DNA from: Monocercomonoides exilis
Taxonomy: Eukaryota; Preaxostyla; Oxymonadida; Polymastigidae
Length of the DNA stretch: 64,000 nucleotides
NCBI GenBank assembly: GCA_001643675.2
Contig: LSRY02000022.1
Coordinates: 124,001-188,000, forward strand
Direction: 5' to 3'
A model generated the notes under the pieces. The model did no database searches and was not told the DNA's origin. It saw only the letters and a program-made list of their open reading frames with translations. Below are positions 1 through 12,619 of the stretch, piece by piece (the stretch's first letter is position 1; every line of letters starts with the position of its first letter). The translations under genes and the position numbers were made by a program.

Positions 1-825
1 AAACGCACTCCTCCCAATCATATCTTCAAACAGCTCAATCCATACCAACTCAACTGTCGTGTTCCTTAATTCCCTCATTTAAAAATGTTCATCTTCTTCC
101 TTTTTCTTCATTTCATGGTGCCAATTGGCTGAAAACATCTAAAGAATAATCCTAATATCTAAATAATAAAACTGAAAAAAAAGTTAAATCCTTTTCAACA
201 ATAGAAAAAGAAAAAAACAAACACCTCTGATTGTTTTTGTCCTTTAGAATTTTTCATTTTCGTCCATTTTCGTCTTAAAAAATATCAAAAATCCTTATAT
301 AAATCCGTCAGCTCCGTTTTACATAATATTCCATTTGTTGTTTCATTACTTCGCATAAATATCTCAAATCGCTCAAAATAGAAATACATCGTTAATAACA
401 TTAATTATTTCATCAAAAAGATAACCACAAAAATTATAAACCTTGCTATTTTACACAAAAATGTAATAAATCAATCAATCATTTATTTTCAGATGTTGTT
501 TAATTCAAATCACAAAAAAAAGTAATAACACTAATTCATACTCAAATTATAATTATTTTCAAACAACAATTGCTCTTGTTGGGTGTTGTAATACTAAATA
601 ATTCATTTATTAAAAATTGCCAAAAAATAAATGTTGTAATGGTATTTTCAAGATTTTCTCAATTTCACTTATTTTTCAATAATTCCTTCACACTTCCTTT
701 TCATTTCACCTATTAACACATATTTGAGCTTTTTATTGCTCATACCACAATTATGAAAAAAAAGATCTTTCTTCGAACAAAGTTACGATATGAAAAATAA
801 TGACCCATATAAATTTTATTTGAAG
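1..825. other. AT-rich flank, no gene seen
   Basis: Very AT-rich sequence left of the first hAT element. I see no convincing open frame, RNA gene or repeat on either strand. It is probably host intergenic DNA. Confidence 0.6.
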
Positions 826-833
826 TTCAAAAT
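826..833. repeat. Target-site duplication, left copy (hAT element 1)
   Basis: TTCAAAAT lies directly outside the left TIR and is repeated exactly at 9490-9497 directly outside the right TIR. An 8-bp duplication is the hAT hallmark. Confidence 0.93.
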
Positions 834-848
834 TAGGCCTCTGCGACA
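834..848 (+). repeat. Left TIR of hAT element 1
   Basis: TAGGCCTCTGCGACA, perfectly complementary to the right end at 9475-9489. Confidence 0.93.
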
Positions 849-1414
849 CACTTTTTTTGAGTGCAATTTGTCGGTCGAGAAATTATTCATTTGTCGAAAA
901 TTTTGAAATGATTGTTTTTTCCCTAATTTTGCAATTCTTGAAAATATCTGACTTTCCTCAACTTCGCTGTTCCTATGTTTTTTTTTTTTTTCTTTTCTTT
1001 TTTTTTTCCTCACCATAATAATTATATTTTATGTGTTTTGAAAACAAATGAGAAATTTTTGAAAAAACTGGAGAAGATATATGAAAGGAATCAAACAGAT
1101 TGTTGTGTTCAAAAAAATACAATGATTTGGAATGGAAGTTTTTTAGGATATCATTGCTGCTGATGTGGATTTGATTAATAGAGATAATTTTAACGTTGTT
1201 ATTTTAAATGCTCTAAGAAAATTTTCTCATGAATAAGAATTGTTCTATTCATCATCTTCTTCTTCTTCCTCTTCCATTTCACCAGAACCTTTGCTTCCGC
1301 CCACTTCAACATGGCCATCTTCCATTGACACTCAATATCCATTTCGTACCACTTCATCAAAGCATCTCACATTACTCTCCACAACTCTATCTTTCATATT
1401 ACAAGTGCCTTCTA

Positions 1415-1555
<141 letters not shown>

Positions 1556-1693
1556 TCCAGTCCGCAGATCCCTCTTCTCCCAGCAGGTGCGCCGGATGAT
1601 TCTTCTCCTCCGCTTTATGCGTGTTTTGGGGCAAGGCTCCATCCTCAGCCGCAAATTAGCCTCAAATTCATCACCTCTTCTGTCTTCTGATGA

Positions 1694-2812
1694 CCCCCAC
1701 TTAGTCACAGCCTCTCATTCGTCTATTCCCTTTTTGAGACCTCTGGCTGCATTTACACAGAAAATAATAATTATAAAAGTTATGGTAATTATAAAAATTT
1801 TGCAGGCAGAAAAATTGTTTCTGGAAGGATAAAAAGAGAAAGTTCGGGGGAATATTGGATGATTGATCCACAATTCAAAGGAGTTTATGAAGGAGGCAAT
1901 GAATTAAGATCAGTTTCCTTAAATAATACTGAAATCACTTCACTTTCATCACAATCAATGTCATCATCATCATCATCCTCATCGTCGTCATCATCATCAT
2001 CTTCTTCTTCTTCCTCTTCATCCTTCTCCGGCTCCACCCCCTTCTCCACCCTTCTCAACCACTTCACCCGCTCTGCTGGGATGTTTCTGTGGGGCGACTC
2101 ATTTTTCATTAGACATTTTGCAACTGGCTTGTATTTGACAGTTGTTCCCTGTTATTTGGATGAATGGGCGAATGGAAGGAAAAGAAAAGGAGAGAGAAAG
2201 AAGGAGGAAGAAAAGGAAGAAAAGGAAGGAGAAGAAAGAGAAAGAGAAGAAGGAAAAGAAAAAGAGAGTTATTTAGAGAAGAATCGCAATGCCATTTACA
2301 GAGTGCATCTGATGCCTTTACCCTCATCATCATCATCACCATCATCTTCTTCTTCTTCCATCACATTTGACAGCTCCTGGTTCCTCTGGCGTTTCCGCCC
2401 TCTTCAATCAGGAGACATTTCATCATCATCTTCTTCTTCCTCTTCCTCTTCCTCTTCTTCCTCTTCCTCATCCTCTTCCTCCTCTTCCTCTTCTTCATTG
2501 TCTGATTTATCTCTTTCATCTGATTCCTCTTTGTCTTCCTCTTCTGCTCCTTCTGCAAATCATTCTTCTTCAATTCCAAATGAAATAAAGTTTTTGAATG
2601 ACTTTTCTTCTTCTTCTTCTTCTTCTTCATTCACATCTCCTCTTCCTTCTCTCAACAAGATTTCTAACAGTTCTTTCTCTTTCTTCCTTTCTCTTTCTCT
2701 TTCTCTTTTTTTATTTCTTCCACGCAATTCTTCCAACTCTCCTCTTCCTCCTCCTCTTCTTCCTCAAATCTTCCTTTCTCTTCATCTCAAACATTTCCTC
2801 AGCAAAATCTGA
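1694..2812 (+). pseudogene. Ser-rich fragment with an IP3/ryanodine-receptor-type (MIR-like) segment, hAT1 cargo
   Basis: An open frame from about 1694 (just after two TGA codons) to 2812. Its recognisable part reads WGDSFFIRHFATGLYLTV, then a K/E-rich insert of about 50 residues, then SWFLWRFRPLQSGD. This resembles a MIR/beta-trefoil unit of inositol-trisphosphate and ryanodine receptors, where a WGD, a 'RH..TG.YL' core and a closing W..R...L are usual. Upstream, in frame, are residues ending in GEYWMIDPQFKG. Long poly-Ser tracts from TCA/TCT/TCC repeats interrupt and follow the domain. There is no full channel and no transmembrane region, so this is at most an N-terminal fragment. It lies inside the hAT TIRs, so I read it as captured or accreted host sequence. 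The family call is by eye only. Confidence 0.4.
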
Positions 2813-3560
2813 AGAAAATTAACTTTCGCATGCTTAACGATCGTTTTTGAGAAGAATTCTATTTCATCTTCATTATTTTCTTCAAAACAATAAAGAAAAT
2901 GATATTTTTTCTTTTTTTCTTTTTTTCTATTGTTTTCTATGTGAAAGAGGGAGAAGAAGAAAAAACAAAAGTTGAAATTTCTTAAATAAACTTATTCTTA
3001 AACTCCTTTTTCGATTTTTTCATTTATTATTTCATCATCATCTTTTTCCTCTTCTTCTTCTATTTGTTTCTCTTTTTCTCACAGTTGTGCTTATTTCAAG
3101 CAGCTTCAATGTGTCGAAGTGCATTTTTGAATAGCCGAAAAGACATTGTGAGAAGAGGTTAACTCACTTTTTGCTGAAATGACTGATCATGCACTGAAAC
3201 TTCTGCATATTTCCTTTTTAATTCTAAGGCGACAAAAAGTGTGTTGTTATTTTTCTTATTTGATTAATTCGATTTTGAAACAAAAAAGCTGTCATATGGT
3301 TCGCTGCAAGTGTTCTTTGAGCAAACAGATCTAAGCGTTCAACGTTTGTTGTTTTGCTAATTTGCGTCGTTGTTCAAAAAATGACTGTTTCTTTTGTTTT
3401 TTTTAGCCAATCTCCTTCCAATTCAAGAATCAGAACTAACTTTCACATTTGTTTGACGCAAGAAGCTCGCAAAGCTCATCAAGGTTTTGTCTTCATATAC
3501 GATCATCACGAGCGGAATGCATCTTTGTTGCAGGCGTGTGTCATATAGCTAGCTCATTGA
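2813..3560. other. AT-rich spacer within hAT1 cargo
   Basis: Contains T-rich stretches and a short open frame (3354-3548) that I cannot assign. No supported gene. Confidence 0.4.
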
Positions 3561-3971
3561 GTGATTTTGAAACAGGCGATGAAGAAAGAATTGCTCGAGC
3601 AAAAAGACTTTATTGAAGCAGAGCCAGCAGAACTGGATCCTTCGCGAAAGAAAAAGAAAGAAAAAGATCCAAAAGGAAATGAAAGCGGAGCTGAGAACAT
3701 TGAAGATTCAGAAGAAGACAGAAATCCAAAAGGAAAAAGTGACAAGTTTTCATCAAAAAGTTAAGTGAATGACAAAAGAACTGGGAAAATGAAGACTAGC
3801 CAGTTGAAAGGGCAAAAAACAGAGAAGAAAGAGAAAATACCACGCCAAAGCAAAAACATCTTAAGTTCTGATTTTGGAGCGGACATTGAATCTGACGAAT
3901 TCCGTTCTGATAGAATCAGAAGCATAAGAAATGAAGGAGAAGCAGAAGATAATCGAAATCTTTCCAAATAA
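3561..3971 (+). pseudogene. Lys/Glu/Ser-rich degenerate coding stretch, hAT1 cargo
   Basis: Two open segments share one plus-strand frame, split by a single TAA near 3762. The composition (alternating K/E with DPSRKKKKEKD-like patches) suggests a disordered, charged protein segment. Downstream the frame becomes full of stops. I do not recognise a domain. It probably derives from a host gene and is decaying. Confidence 0.35.
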
Positions 3972-4365
3972 AAAGATTCAATAGCAGAAAACAGCAAAAG
4001 GAAATGCAGATAAGAAAGCAACTCAAAAGAAGAAGAAGAAGAAGAGCGGGCAGATGAAAAGAACAAATTCACATTTGAAGCGAAAGAAATCAAAGAGGAA
4101 GAGAGGTTCTGATGAAGGAAGCGACGAAGATGATGAAGACGACATGAACATGACAAAAAAGAAGGTGTAACGAAGAAGAAGAAGAAGTAGAAGAAGAAGA
4201 GGGAAAGGGAAAAGGAGTGGAAGAAGAAGAAGAAGAAGATGTCGACGAAGGATAGGAAGAAGAAGAGGAAGAAGAAGAATTCTTTTCAAATGAGCTTTAA
4301 TTCGATGACTTCCGCGAAAGTTTTCATTTGATTGGCTTGCAAAATGCTTCACAATCGTCATCGTC

Positions 4366-4573
4366 ATCATCACCATCACCATCACCATCACCATCACCAT
4401 CACCATCACCATCACCATCACCATCACCATCACCATCACCATCACCATCACCATCACCATCACCATCACCATCACCATCACCATCACCATCACCATCACC
4501 ATCACCATCACCATCACCATCACCATCACCATCACCATCACCATCACCATCACCATCACCATCACCATCATCA
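4366..4573 (+). repeat. (CACCAT)n hexanucleotide microsatellite
   Basis: About 34 uninterrupted copies of CACCAT/ATCACC. It opens artificial poly-His, Ser-Pro and Met-Val frames that should not be annotated as proteins. Confidence 0.95.
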
Positions 4574-6193
4574 TCTTATTCTTATTCTTATTCCACACAA
4601 ACTTATTTCTTTTTCGTCTTTGTTGAAAAAGTCTTATTCTGCTTCAATTTTTTCTGATTTTTTTTGATCAATATTCTGTATCTTTTGTTTATTCTGTTTA
4701 TTCTGTTATTTCTACTAAATCCATCTCTTTGCCTTTTCATCCTTGTTGCTATTTTATACAAAAAACGTTTAACTCTTTTTTAATCAGATTCGCATGAAAA
4801 GCAATCCCCATTTCTTCATTGAGTGAATTTTCATTCAAAGAAACATATTCTGCCACATCATTTTCTTCTCCCCTCCCGTTCATTTATGAAAAACGCCTTC
4901 AGCTGGTAAAGCTCAGCACTCTTCAGTTTATACGATGTCAGGCAAACGAGTGCTTTTGCAGAATCAATCTCACTCTTTCCTCCGGATCTCCTTCAAATTC
5001 GACTCTTCAACACGTGAAGTTATTGTTCCAACATTATTCTCATCGCAGTCAAAATGCATGAATGTTCATTTACAACTGTAATCACTTCACCATCTGCGTT
5101 CATACCAGTTAAAGCAGCCTTATTGCTCACAGATCTATAATATCAAAATAAAACTTTTTTCAAAAACTAATTTGAGAATTATTGAGAATATATATTTTTT
5201 AGCTTTAAGTTTTTCAGAAAGAGATATTCCTATTGAATTGTTTTAACGAATGAGATTTTTTTTGAAAAAGAAGGATTAAGATGAAGATGGTTTTATCGTG
5301 TGAATAAGTTATGAAAAAGGTCTGCTTTGAAAGTGCCTTAGAACTTTTCGATATTTGTTCCATTATGTTTTGAAAATTTGAGATGATGAATAAGGAATAA
5401 GATTTGTAACACTTGCCTGTTTTTCGAGTTATGAGAAAACCGAATAAAACCTACAACTTTCAGAATATGAATTGCTTGTTCTTTGAAAAATGAAAGAATA
5501 CCAATCAACAGAATGAATCAACATTTGAAATGAATAAATAGAAATTGAGCGGATTCATTTTGCTACAAGAAATTGAAACGTGTTTGTTTCTGAATACGTT
5601 GTTAATGAGAACAATTGCTGGATTTTTCATTCAAGTTTGTTTGACAATAAAACATTCTATCTTGCATCAAGATAACAAACAAAACACATTCAATTTTTTA
5701 TAATCAGTTGTGTGTAACTAAATACTGAATAACACTTTGAAATTTGAGTTGATAATATCATTTCTGTTCGTTTGTTTGGACATTTAAATATTGAATCACA
5801 TTTAAAACCTATAAGGTTAATCATATTGTAAACAATAAAATCTCAAGGTCAATCACATTCTAAGCGATTTTAAACCTCAAAAAAATAAAGCAAACATATC
5901 TTTATTTGATGTGAACTTCAATATTCAAAATAAATAAAAGAATTACGAGTTTATCTGTTTCTGAAAAGCCAAAATAATGTGAGATGAGTTTATATAAAAA
6001 AAGCTCTTGGAGATATTGAAATGTTTCAGGTGTTTGTTATCAAAAATCGTTTATCACTCTGGAATTGCTTTGTTGTATTTCCTGTCAATAAATGAAAACA
6101 AAACTGAATCTCGAAAAAGAAAATTATATTTAACAAAAAATAAACAGTTGCAAACATGTTGATTATTCTGTTGTTATTGAAGAAATGACTGAT
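4574..6193. other. AT-rich interior of hAT1, no gene supported
   Basis: Between the cargo debris and the transposase 3' end. A short coding-looking patch around 4912-5080 (plus strand) has no recognisable domain. The rest is AT-rich with no evident structure. Confidence 0.45.
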
Positions 6194-9100
6194 TCACAAC
6201 AGCAACAAATTGTTCAGAGTTTCCAATGACAAAGAATGACGTTTGTCACCAACAATTCTTCTAATTCTGGAGAATGCTCTCTCGCATGATGCCTCGCTGC
6301 AGGGTGAAGCAACTAAGGCAAAACAAATGTTTGAATAAATATGAGTAATGAGACTTGATTTGCCAATCTCGGTGTAATAAACAAATGGATCATCTTGTGT
6401 TATTGCTTGCCTTCTATCCAACAAAAATGAAGTAAATAACGCCTCTATTTGCGTTTGAAGATCACGACTTTTATTTGAAAGCACTTGTTTGACGTAATCT
6501 TCAAATCCGCTCTTCAAACGCAAAAACCAATCGTTAAAAATGACTTTTTGGATATCCTGTAGAATTTGAATTCTTTGTTCATGATCGCTGATGTTTGAGT
6601 GAGAAATTCTAGCATTTGATCCAAGATCTATAACATCTTCGTCTTCACTAAAGATTAACGTTTGATCATTTTCCTTATCCATATCTTCTTCCATATCTTT
6701 TTCATTCAATAAGAGCTTATCCTCTTGATAACTTGCTGAGCGCGTGGTTATCGACTTATCAATAAAGCTTCTTTTTTTTTCGATAAATTCGGAAGTTTTG
6801 AATTCATCATCTTCTTCTAATTCCTCAGCCTCTTTCAATCCAAATGTTTCTTCGAACAAGTCATTTGAATCTTCGTCTTCGCAGTCGTCGTCTTCGTTTT
6901 GATTTGTCACATCAAATTCTTTATGGTCACTCCTTTTCTGCAAATATTCAATGTATTGAAGAATTTGAAAATAGGGCAATGAAGAATCTTTTCTCGAAGA
7001 CAACTCCTCTTGTTCCGAACTTTTTTCTTGAAGCAAAGATGAAACCGTGGATAAAGAGTGCTCATCATTAATTTTTCTTTTTTCATACTGTTTCAGTGCG
7101 TCATGAAATCCTTCGACAGTCAATGAAGAAAAAACTGGAGGTTCTAGGAGATCAAAAAATTTTGATTGTTTATCGGAAAAATAAATATTTTCTTCTCTCC
7201 TTTTTGATTCATTCGGGGAACAGGTACAAGTCGTTTGAAACAGTTTGAAGATAGAATTCGATGAATTATCTTTATGAATTGATAATTCATGTTCACAGAT
7301 TGGAGGAGCAGATGAAGAAGAACATATTGAAGCTGACTGAAAAACAGAATTAACAGATGACAAAGGTGATGATTGATCACAAGAATTTGAGTGTTTTTGG
7401 CTTAATGATGTTGGGTGTGATAAAGAATTTGAAATTTCTTTATTTGATATTTTATTCAATTCAACAAATTCTGATAAATACGAATTAATGAATAAACTCT
7501 GTTGATATTGTTTTGTACCAATCGGAGTGAGTGAAAAAGCCAAGGCAAACATATTTCCTCTTTTTCCTGATAAAGTGTAATTGAACAGATTAATAATAAT
7601 ATTGCACAGGCCTCTTTGCCATTTCTCTTCTGAAAAACAATTCAGATCCAGCATCCAATAGTACTGAGCAAATGTTTTGAGCAGAAGAGGAAAGACATTT
7701 CCAAGTTTTGTTAACTCGTTTTCAAATTGTAGTTGTAATGTTTGAAGAGGAAACAAAAGAAGTTCAAACTTAGATACTTCAATTAACGAGATATCTTTTC
7801 GAATGTCTGAAAAAAAATCGTTGTCTTTGTTTTTAAATATGAAATTGCAAATATTGAAAATGCAAAGTTATCTTGTTTGAACGAACGCTGGACAGATTGG
7901 AATTGACGGGTTCTTAACAGCTACTGCTCTTGATGATCTTGAAAATTGAATTACACTTTCTTTCAGTTGTTCAAAAAATGGATCACTTTCAAGAAAGTGA
8001 GAAAGAACCAAATTGACGATGTGATTGCAACAGCAAATAAAAAATGGGGGTACGAAAACACTTTGGGTTGTTACCTTTCTTGTTGAACAAATATTTGATA
8101 ATTTTTCCATTGCTAACCTCTGAGGAAGTAATCCATCAGTACAAAAACAACGGATTTCTGATGAAACAGCTTTGATCTCCTGCGATAATTCAACTGCCAG
8201 TTCATAATAATCGCTTGTTGTTGAACAAGATTTTTTCAGTGACCAGAACATTGATTTTTCTTTGAAGTCTAAAGGGATAACTGTAACAACTGTGTATTTT
8301 TTCTTTGAAACAACACCTCCATCGATCATTACTCCGACCATCGAATTGGCAATCTTTTCATTTCTTTCCTTCTTTTTCCTTATTCCTTCCTGTTTCATGA
8401 ATGCTGCAAGTTTCCGACATGTTAAATGTGGAAAAATCATATTTGGTGTTAGTGTTGGATTTTGTTGCGATTTTTGAATTTAATTTCTAATGAAGGAATT
8501 GAACTCAACGGAATATGAAGACAAAAATGCGATGTTGCAATGACTGATCAATCTTAAAAATTGCTCTAATAATCCCCCGAATTGATGATGTTGGGTTGAC
8601 ATGATTGAATATGTTGTTTGCTCCGAAGATTGCTGAGCTGTTCGATGATTGATGAAAGAAAGCATTGTTGATTTATTCAGTAATGAACATTTATGATCAG
8701 ATATTTTCTTTGATCCTTTTCTTGCAGAAAAGCCACAGTCAATTCCAGATTTGCTATTGACGCATATATAATGATGATGACCATCTTTTTTCAGAGATCC
8801 ATCTTTTAAAACAGGTGTGTATGCAATCCAAATACTTCCTTCACTTTCCACGAAATGCACCTTTCCAATTTCTTCTCCACTTTTGTTGGGGTGAAGATAA
8901 TCTTTGAATAGGTTAAAATAGAAATAACAGAAATACAAATTATGCATACAATTTCCATTTATTGTGACTTTTGACAAAACAAGATTAACAAAGGAACAAT
9001 TTGCATTTTTTAACTCCTCACATTTCTTCGTAAAAACAGAAGGCTATTTTTCATGAAAATAGAAAAATAAAGAATTCACATTTAAAAAAGAGTTTTAAAT

Positions 9101-9210
9101 GAAAGTGACACATTAATTTTTGTTTTCAAAGAGATTTTCAGATCGATTGGAAGTGTGGAAGTGACTGCTTCTGGATCATCATCTTTCAATGAATCTGAGA
9201 AATTCGACAT
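6194..9210 (-). pseudogene. hAT transposase, two in-frame stops
   Basis: Exon 1 (9210-9112; 33 codons from ATG) joins exon 2 (from 9043) in phase 0 across a 68-bp GT-AG intron. The frame runs to TGA at 6194, broken only by TAA at 8480-8482 and at 7868-7870. Features in order: a BED-like Cys/His cluster (HYICVNS..CG.....DHKC); a first catalytic-type Asp (VGVMIDGGVVS); a second (IRCFCTDGLLPQR); the hAT 'C.NHIVNLVL' block; an acidic Ser-rich middle; and the C-terminal dimerisation block ASPCSEASCERAFSRIRRI followed by DKRHSLSLETLN. A paralogue at 21.7-24.9 kb aligns throughout; there the two stop positions read as Leu and Trp. The family is certain. The copy as read cannot make a full-length enzyme. 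Confidence 0.9.
9044..9111 (-). other. 68-bp intron of hAT1 transposase
   Basis: GTGTCA donor and AAATAG acceptor on the minus strand. Removing it keeps the frame and joins the ATG exon to the zinc-binding region. The hAT2 paralogue has an intron at the equivalent place. Confidence 0.65.
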
Positions 9211-9474
9211 AGCGACAACTCGACTGATCTATGTCACTCGACTGATCTCGACAAAGATCTGTCGATGACCCATGAAAAAGTTTTCAAATATCAAATTTTT
9301 GGTAAGAAAAAAAAATTTTTTTTACTAAGAATTGTCTTTTTTAAAAGATATTAATATTATTATAATAATGAGCAACAAATAATTATTTATTCTTTATTTT
9401 ATTCTTTTTATTGAAAAAAAACATAATAATTATTATGTCGGTCGATTTGTCGATATGTTTGAAAAATGTCGGTC

Positions 9475-9489
9475 TGTCGCAGAGGCCTA
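9475..9489 (-). repeat. Right TIR of hAT element 1
   Basis: TGTCGCAGAGGCCTA, the perfect inverted partner of 834-848. Confidence 0.93.
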
Positions 9490-9497
9490 TTCAAAAT
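9490..9497. repeat. Target-site duplication, right copy (hAT element 1)
   Basis: TTCAAAAT, identical to 826-833. Confidence 0.93.
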
Positions 9498-9624
9498 CTT
9501 AATTTCATCAATAATCAATTTTTTATTTTTTATAACTTCTTTAATTCAGAAATGTTTGTATTAAAATTTTAAATTTTTTATTGTGCAGATGAAATAATTG
9601 ATAGATATTCAATTTTTTTCGCTA

Positions 9625-12619
9625 ATGAACAGTTTGAAGAGAAGCAAAAGCGGAAGGCCGAATAAGCGAGGGAGAGGAAGACCAAAAGTTAATGAGTATG
9701 CTTTAATCTCAATATGTCCAAAGTAACACTTATTTTTATAATTAAATACACATTTTGTTGTTAATTATTTTAGATCAAAAACACAATTGAAAGTGAAAAA
9801 AAACAAAGAAAAAATAACCAATAATGGCGATGATAATGATGAAACTAATTTCGATGAAGAAGAATATTCAAATGAAAGTTCATCATCTTTGTATTGCGAA
9901 GATGAAACCAAACAAGCATGTTCTTCATTTCAAGCAATGGAAAAAGTCAAAATACGTCGCAAAAATATGTTAATTACAAATAATAATTTTCAAAATGAAA
10001 AATTTTTTGAAAAACACGATATTCATGAAGTGCCCATTACGTGCAGGAGAAAACAAAACGATTATTCCAACATATTATTTTATTTGGGTCCAATGGAATT
10101 TGAATGTTATATATGTGGGGCACTGCATTTCACCTCTGAGATTCAAAGAAAGAGAAATGGAATTCTATATTTTAATGACTGTTGTAGTGGATTACACAAA
10201 CCTCTAATCGATATCGATCATTTTCCAGATATTCTCCGTTCTCTTTTTAATCATGAGCATCCAGAAAGTGACAATTTTTTTGAAAATATCAGAAAAATTA
10301 ACTGTTTACTTGCTTGCGGTTCTTTTTATGCAGAAACACCAGATTATTTCTCTATGCAATTTGCTATAAAAGGAGAAACGAAGAGAAGAGTTTATCAAAT
10401 GAATTCATTAAATAATGATGATCCAAAGTTTGGTAAAGTTTTTATTCTTGACACTGGAGAGGCAACTGGAAAAGTTAAAAGAAACATACATAATAAGCGA
10501 GTTTCTTTTAATCTATTTTCTTCTCTATTTCAATGGTTCCGAAATTCTAATCCCTTTGCAAAAAGCTATAAAATGATGAATGATGTTTACTCAAAGGAGC
10601 GGAAAAAGGCAATGGAAATGGGAAGAAAAATGAAAAAAGTTTGCCTCACCTTTGATCCGGAAGGCAGAAAACTTGGGAAAGAGTTTGCTGCTCCGCAATC
10701 GAACGGAGTTGCTGCAGTATTCGTCAGTGAAGATGGGCTTCCTCCTGTGCAGCGATGAACCATATATGCTGAAGAAGACAAGTTCTCAACTATTGCCATG
10801 AACGATCCTTTGTGTGATCCACTTATTTATCCTTTGTTCTTTCCAAATGGAGAAGTTTTCGAAGACGATAAAAAGGAGGAAGTTAAAAAAGAAGAAAATT
10901 CATCAACTGATGATGAAGTTGGATTTTCAGATGAGAATCAAAGTGATAATAACAAATCGTATTCAGATAATGAATATGAAATGAAAAAAAAAAGAAGATC
11001 ATTCAAAACAAAAAAAAAGAAGATTCAGATCAAATATTAGAACACATGCACTCAACGTTATTGCTATCAGAAATTCATGGTCTCCAATTCATCATGGAGG
11101 GAAAATATTTCAACAATATATTGTGGATTCATTCTGTCGAATAGAAGGAATGAAGACTTTGTACTATCATACACACCAACAGCAAATGTTCGGAGGTTAT
11201 TAAAATCAATTGAATGTCGCGTTAAATAGCAACGATTTCAATGTTGATACTCATTCATCCTCTCCCTCTTCCCCATCTTCCTCATCTTCTTTGAATCAAA
11301 AAATGTTGTTGGGAAGAAGAATAATACTTCCTTCCTCATTTGTTGGAAGTCCCCGATAGTCAAAACAATGCTATATGGACGCCATGAGCATAGTATCAAA
11401 ATATGGAAAGCCAGATATCTTCATGACATTCACGTGCAATCCAAAATGGACTGAAATGATCGAGAACATCGCTTCACCTCACATACACCAAGCGGATAGG
11501 CCAGATCTAATTGCTAGAGTATTCAAACTCAAGCTGGATGAATTAATGAGAGACATAAAGAAGGGAATACCATTTGGTACACTCAAAGCATATGTATATA
11601 AAATTGAGTTTCAGAAAAAAGGACTCCCGCATTGCCATTTGCTTCTCACTTTGAATGATCAAAACAAACAAAGAACATCAGAGGATATTGATAAATGCAC
11701 ATGTGCAGAAATTCCTCCTCTCAGTGAAGATGGATCAAATAATAATTTGAGAGATATAGTATTGAGGCATATGGTTCATGGACCATGCGGGCTCGATAAA
11801 CCAAATGCCCAATGTATGGCTGATGGAAAGTGTCAAAAGCGTTTTCCGAAACAATTTTGTGAAGAAACAACCAAGGATAGACAAGGTTTCATTAAATACA
11901 AAAGAAGAAAAGGTGAAGTGGTTATATAAAACAAAAAAGAAATTGATAATAGATGGATTGTCACATACAATCCCCACCTGCTTTGAAAGTTTAATGCTTA
12001 TATCAACGTTGAAATACGTTCCTCAGTTTTCAGTGTGAAATATTTTTACAAATATGTGTACAAAGGGCCAGATAGAGCATCCATGAAAATTTTGAACAAA
12101 GAAATTTTTTCAGGTTCAGATGGACAAATAACAATCACTTCCTCATCCGCATCTCCATCCGCATCGAATTCATCTTCGACGATCTCTAATTTTGAAAAGA
12201 CAGAAAATGAAAAAGAAAAAAGTGAAACAGAAAAAATTGATGAAATCAGAAACTATATTGATATGAGATATGTTGGATCCCCAGAAGCATGTTGGAGGTT
12301 GTTCGAATATTCAATGCAAAGAATGTCGCACACTGTAGTTCGTTTGGCTGTTCATCTCCCTGACAGGCAGTTTGTTTTCTTTCGTTCGGGAAAAGAATAT
12401 GAAGCCATGGAAAATGCACAACACAGAGATACAACTCTGACTGCCTTCTTTAAATTGAATGCTGACAGTCAAAAGAAATATGGAGAGAACATTTCAGATG
12501 ATCCTCATGATTCAAGATCTTTGACATATTCAGATGTTGGAAGCAAATTCATTTTCGACAAAAAAACTTATTCCTGGAAATATCGAAGTTACAAATTTAA
12601 AATAGTCACAAGGTTGTAA
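9625..12619 (+). pseudogene. Helitron Rep/N-terminal part of RepHel, decayed
   Basis: Starts at ATG 9625 with an AT-hook (KRGRGRPK), followed by a 78-bp GT-AG intron (9696-9773) that joins in frame. Next come an acidic stretch and the Helitron N-terminal zinc region (CYICGALHF, then CC near 10171). After an in-frame TGA at 10756-10758 the text continues (DPLCDPLIYPLFFPNGE) to a frameshift near 11035. The Rep domain follows: the MTFTCNPKW block, the HUH motif GLPHCHLLL (His codons near 11630-11638), HGPCG, and the Y2 motif NYIDMRY (Tyr codons near 12254 and 12269). Further in-frame stops are TAA near 11927 and TGA near 11978. The enzyme would nick and join single strands for rolling-circle transposition. 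The family is sure, and the gene is clearly broken. Confidence 0.9.
9696..9773 (+). other. 78-bp intron in the Helitron gene
   Basis: GTATGC donor and TTTTAG acceptor. Splicing places the ATG and AT-hook in frame with the downstream zinc region. Confidence 0.6.

Noticed and set aside
4328-4667. Poly-His, Ser-Pro and Met-Val proteins of about 110-190 aa
   Set aside because: They are different frames of one CACCAT microsatellite.
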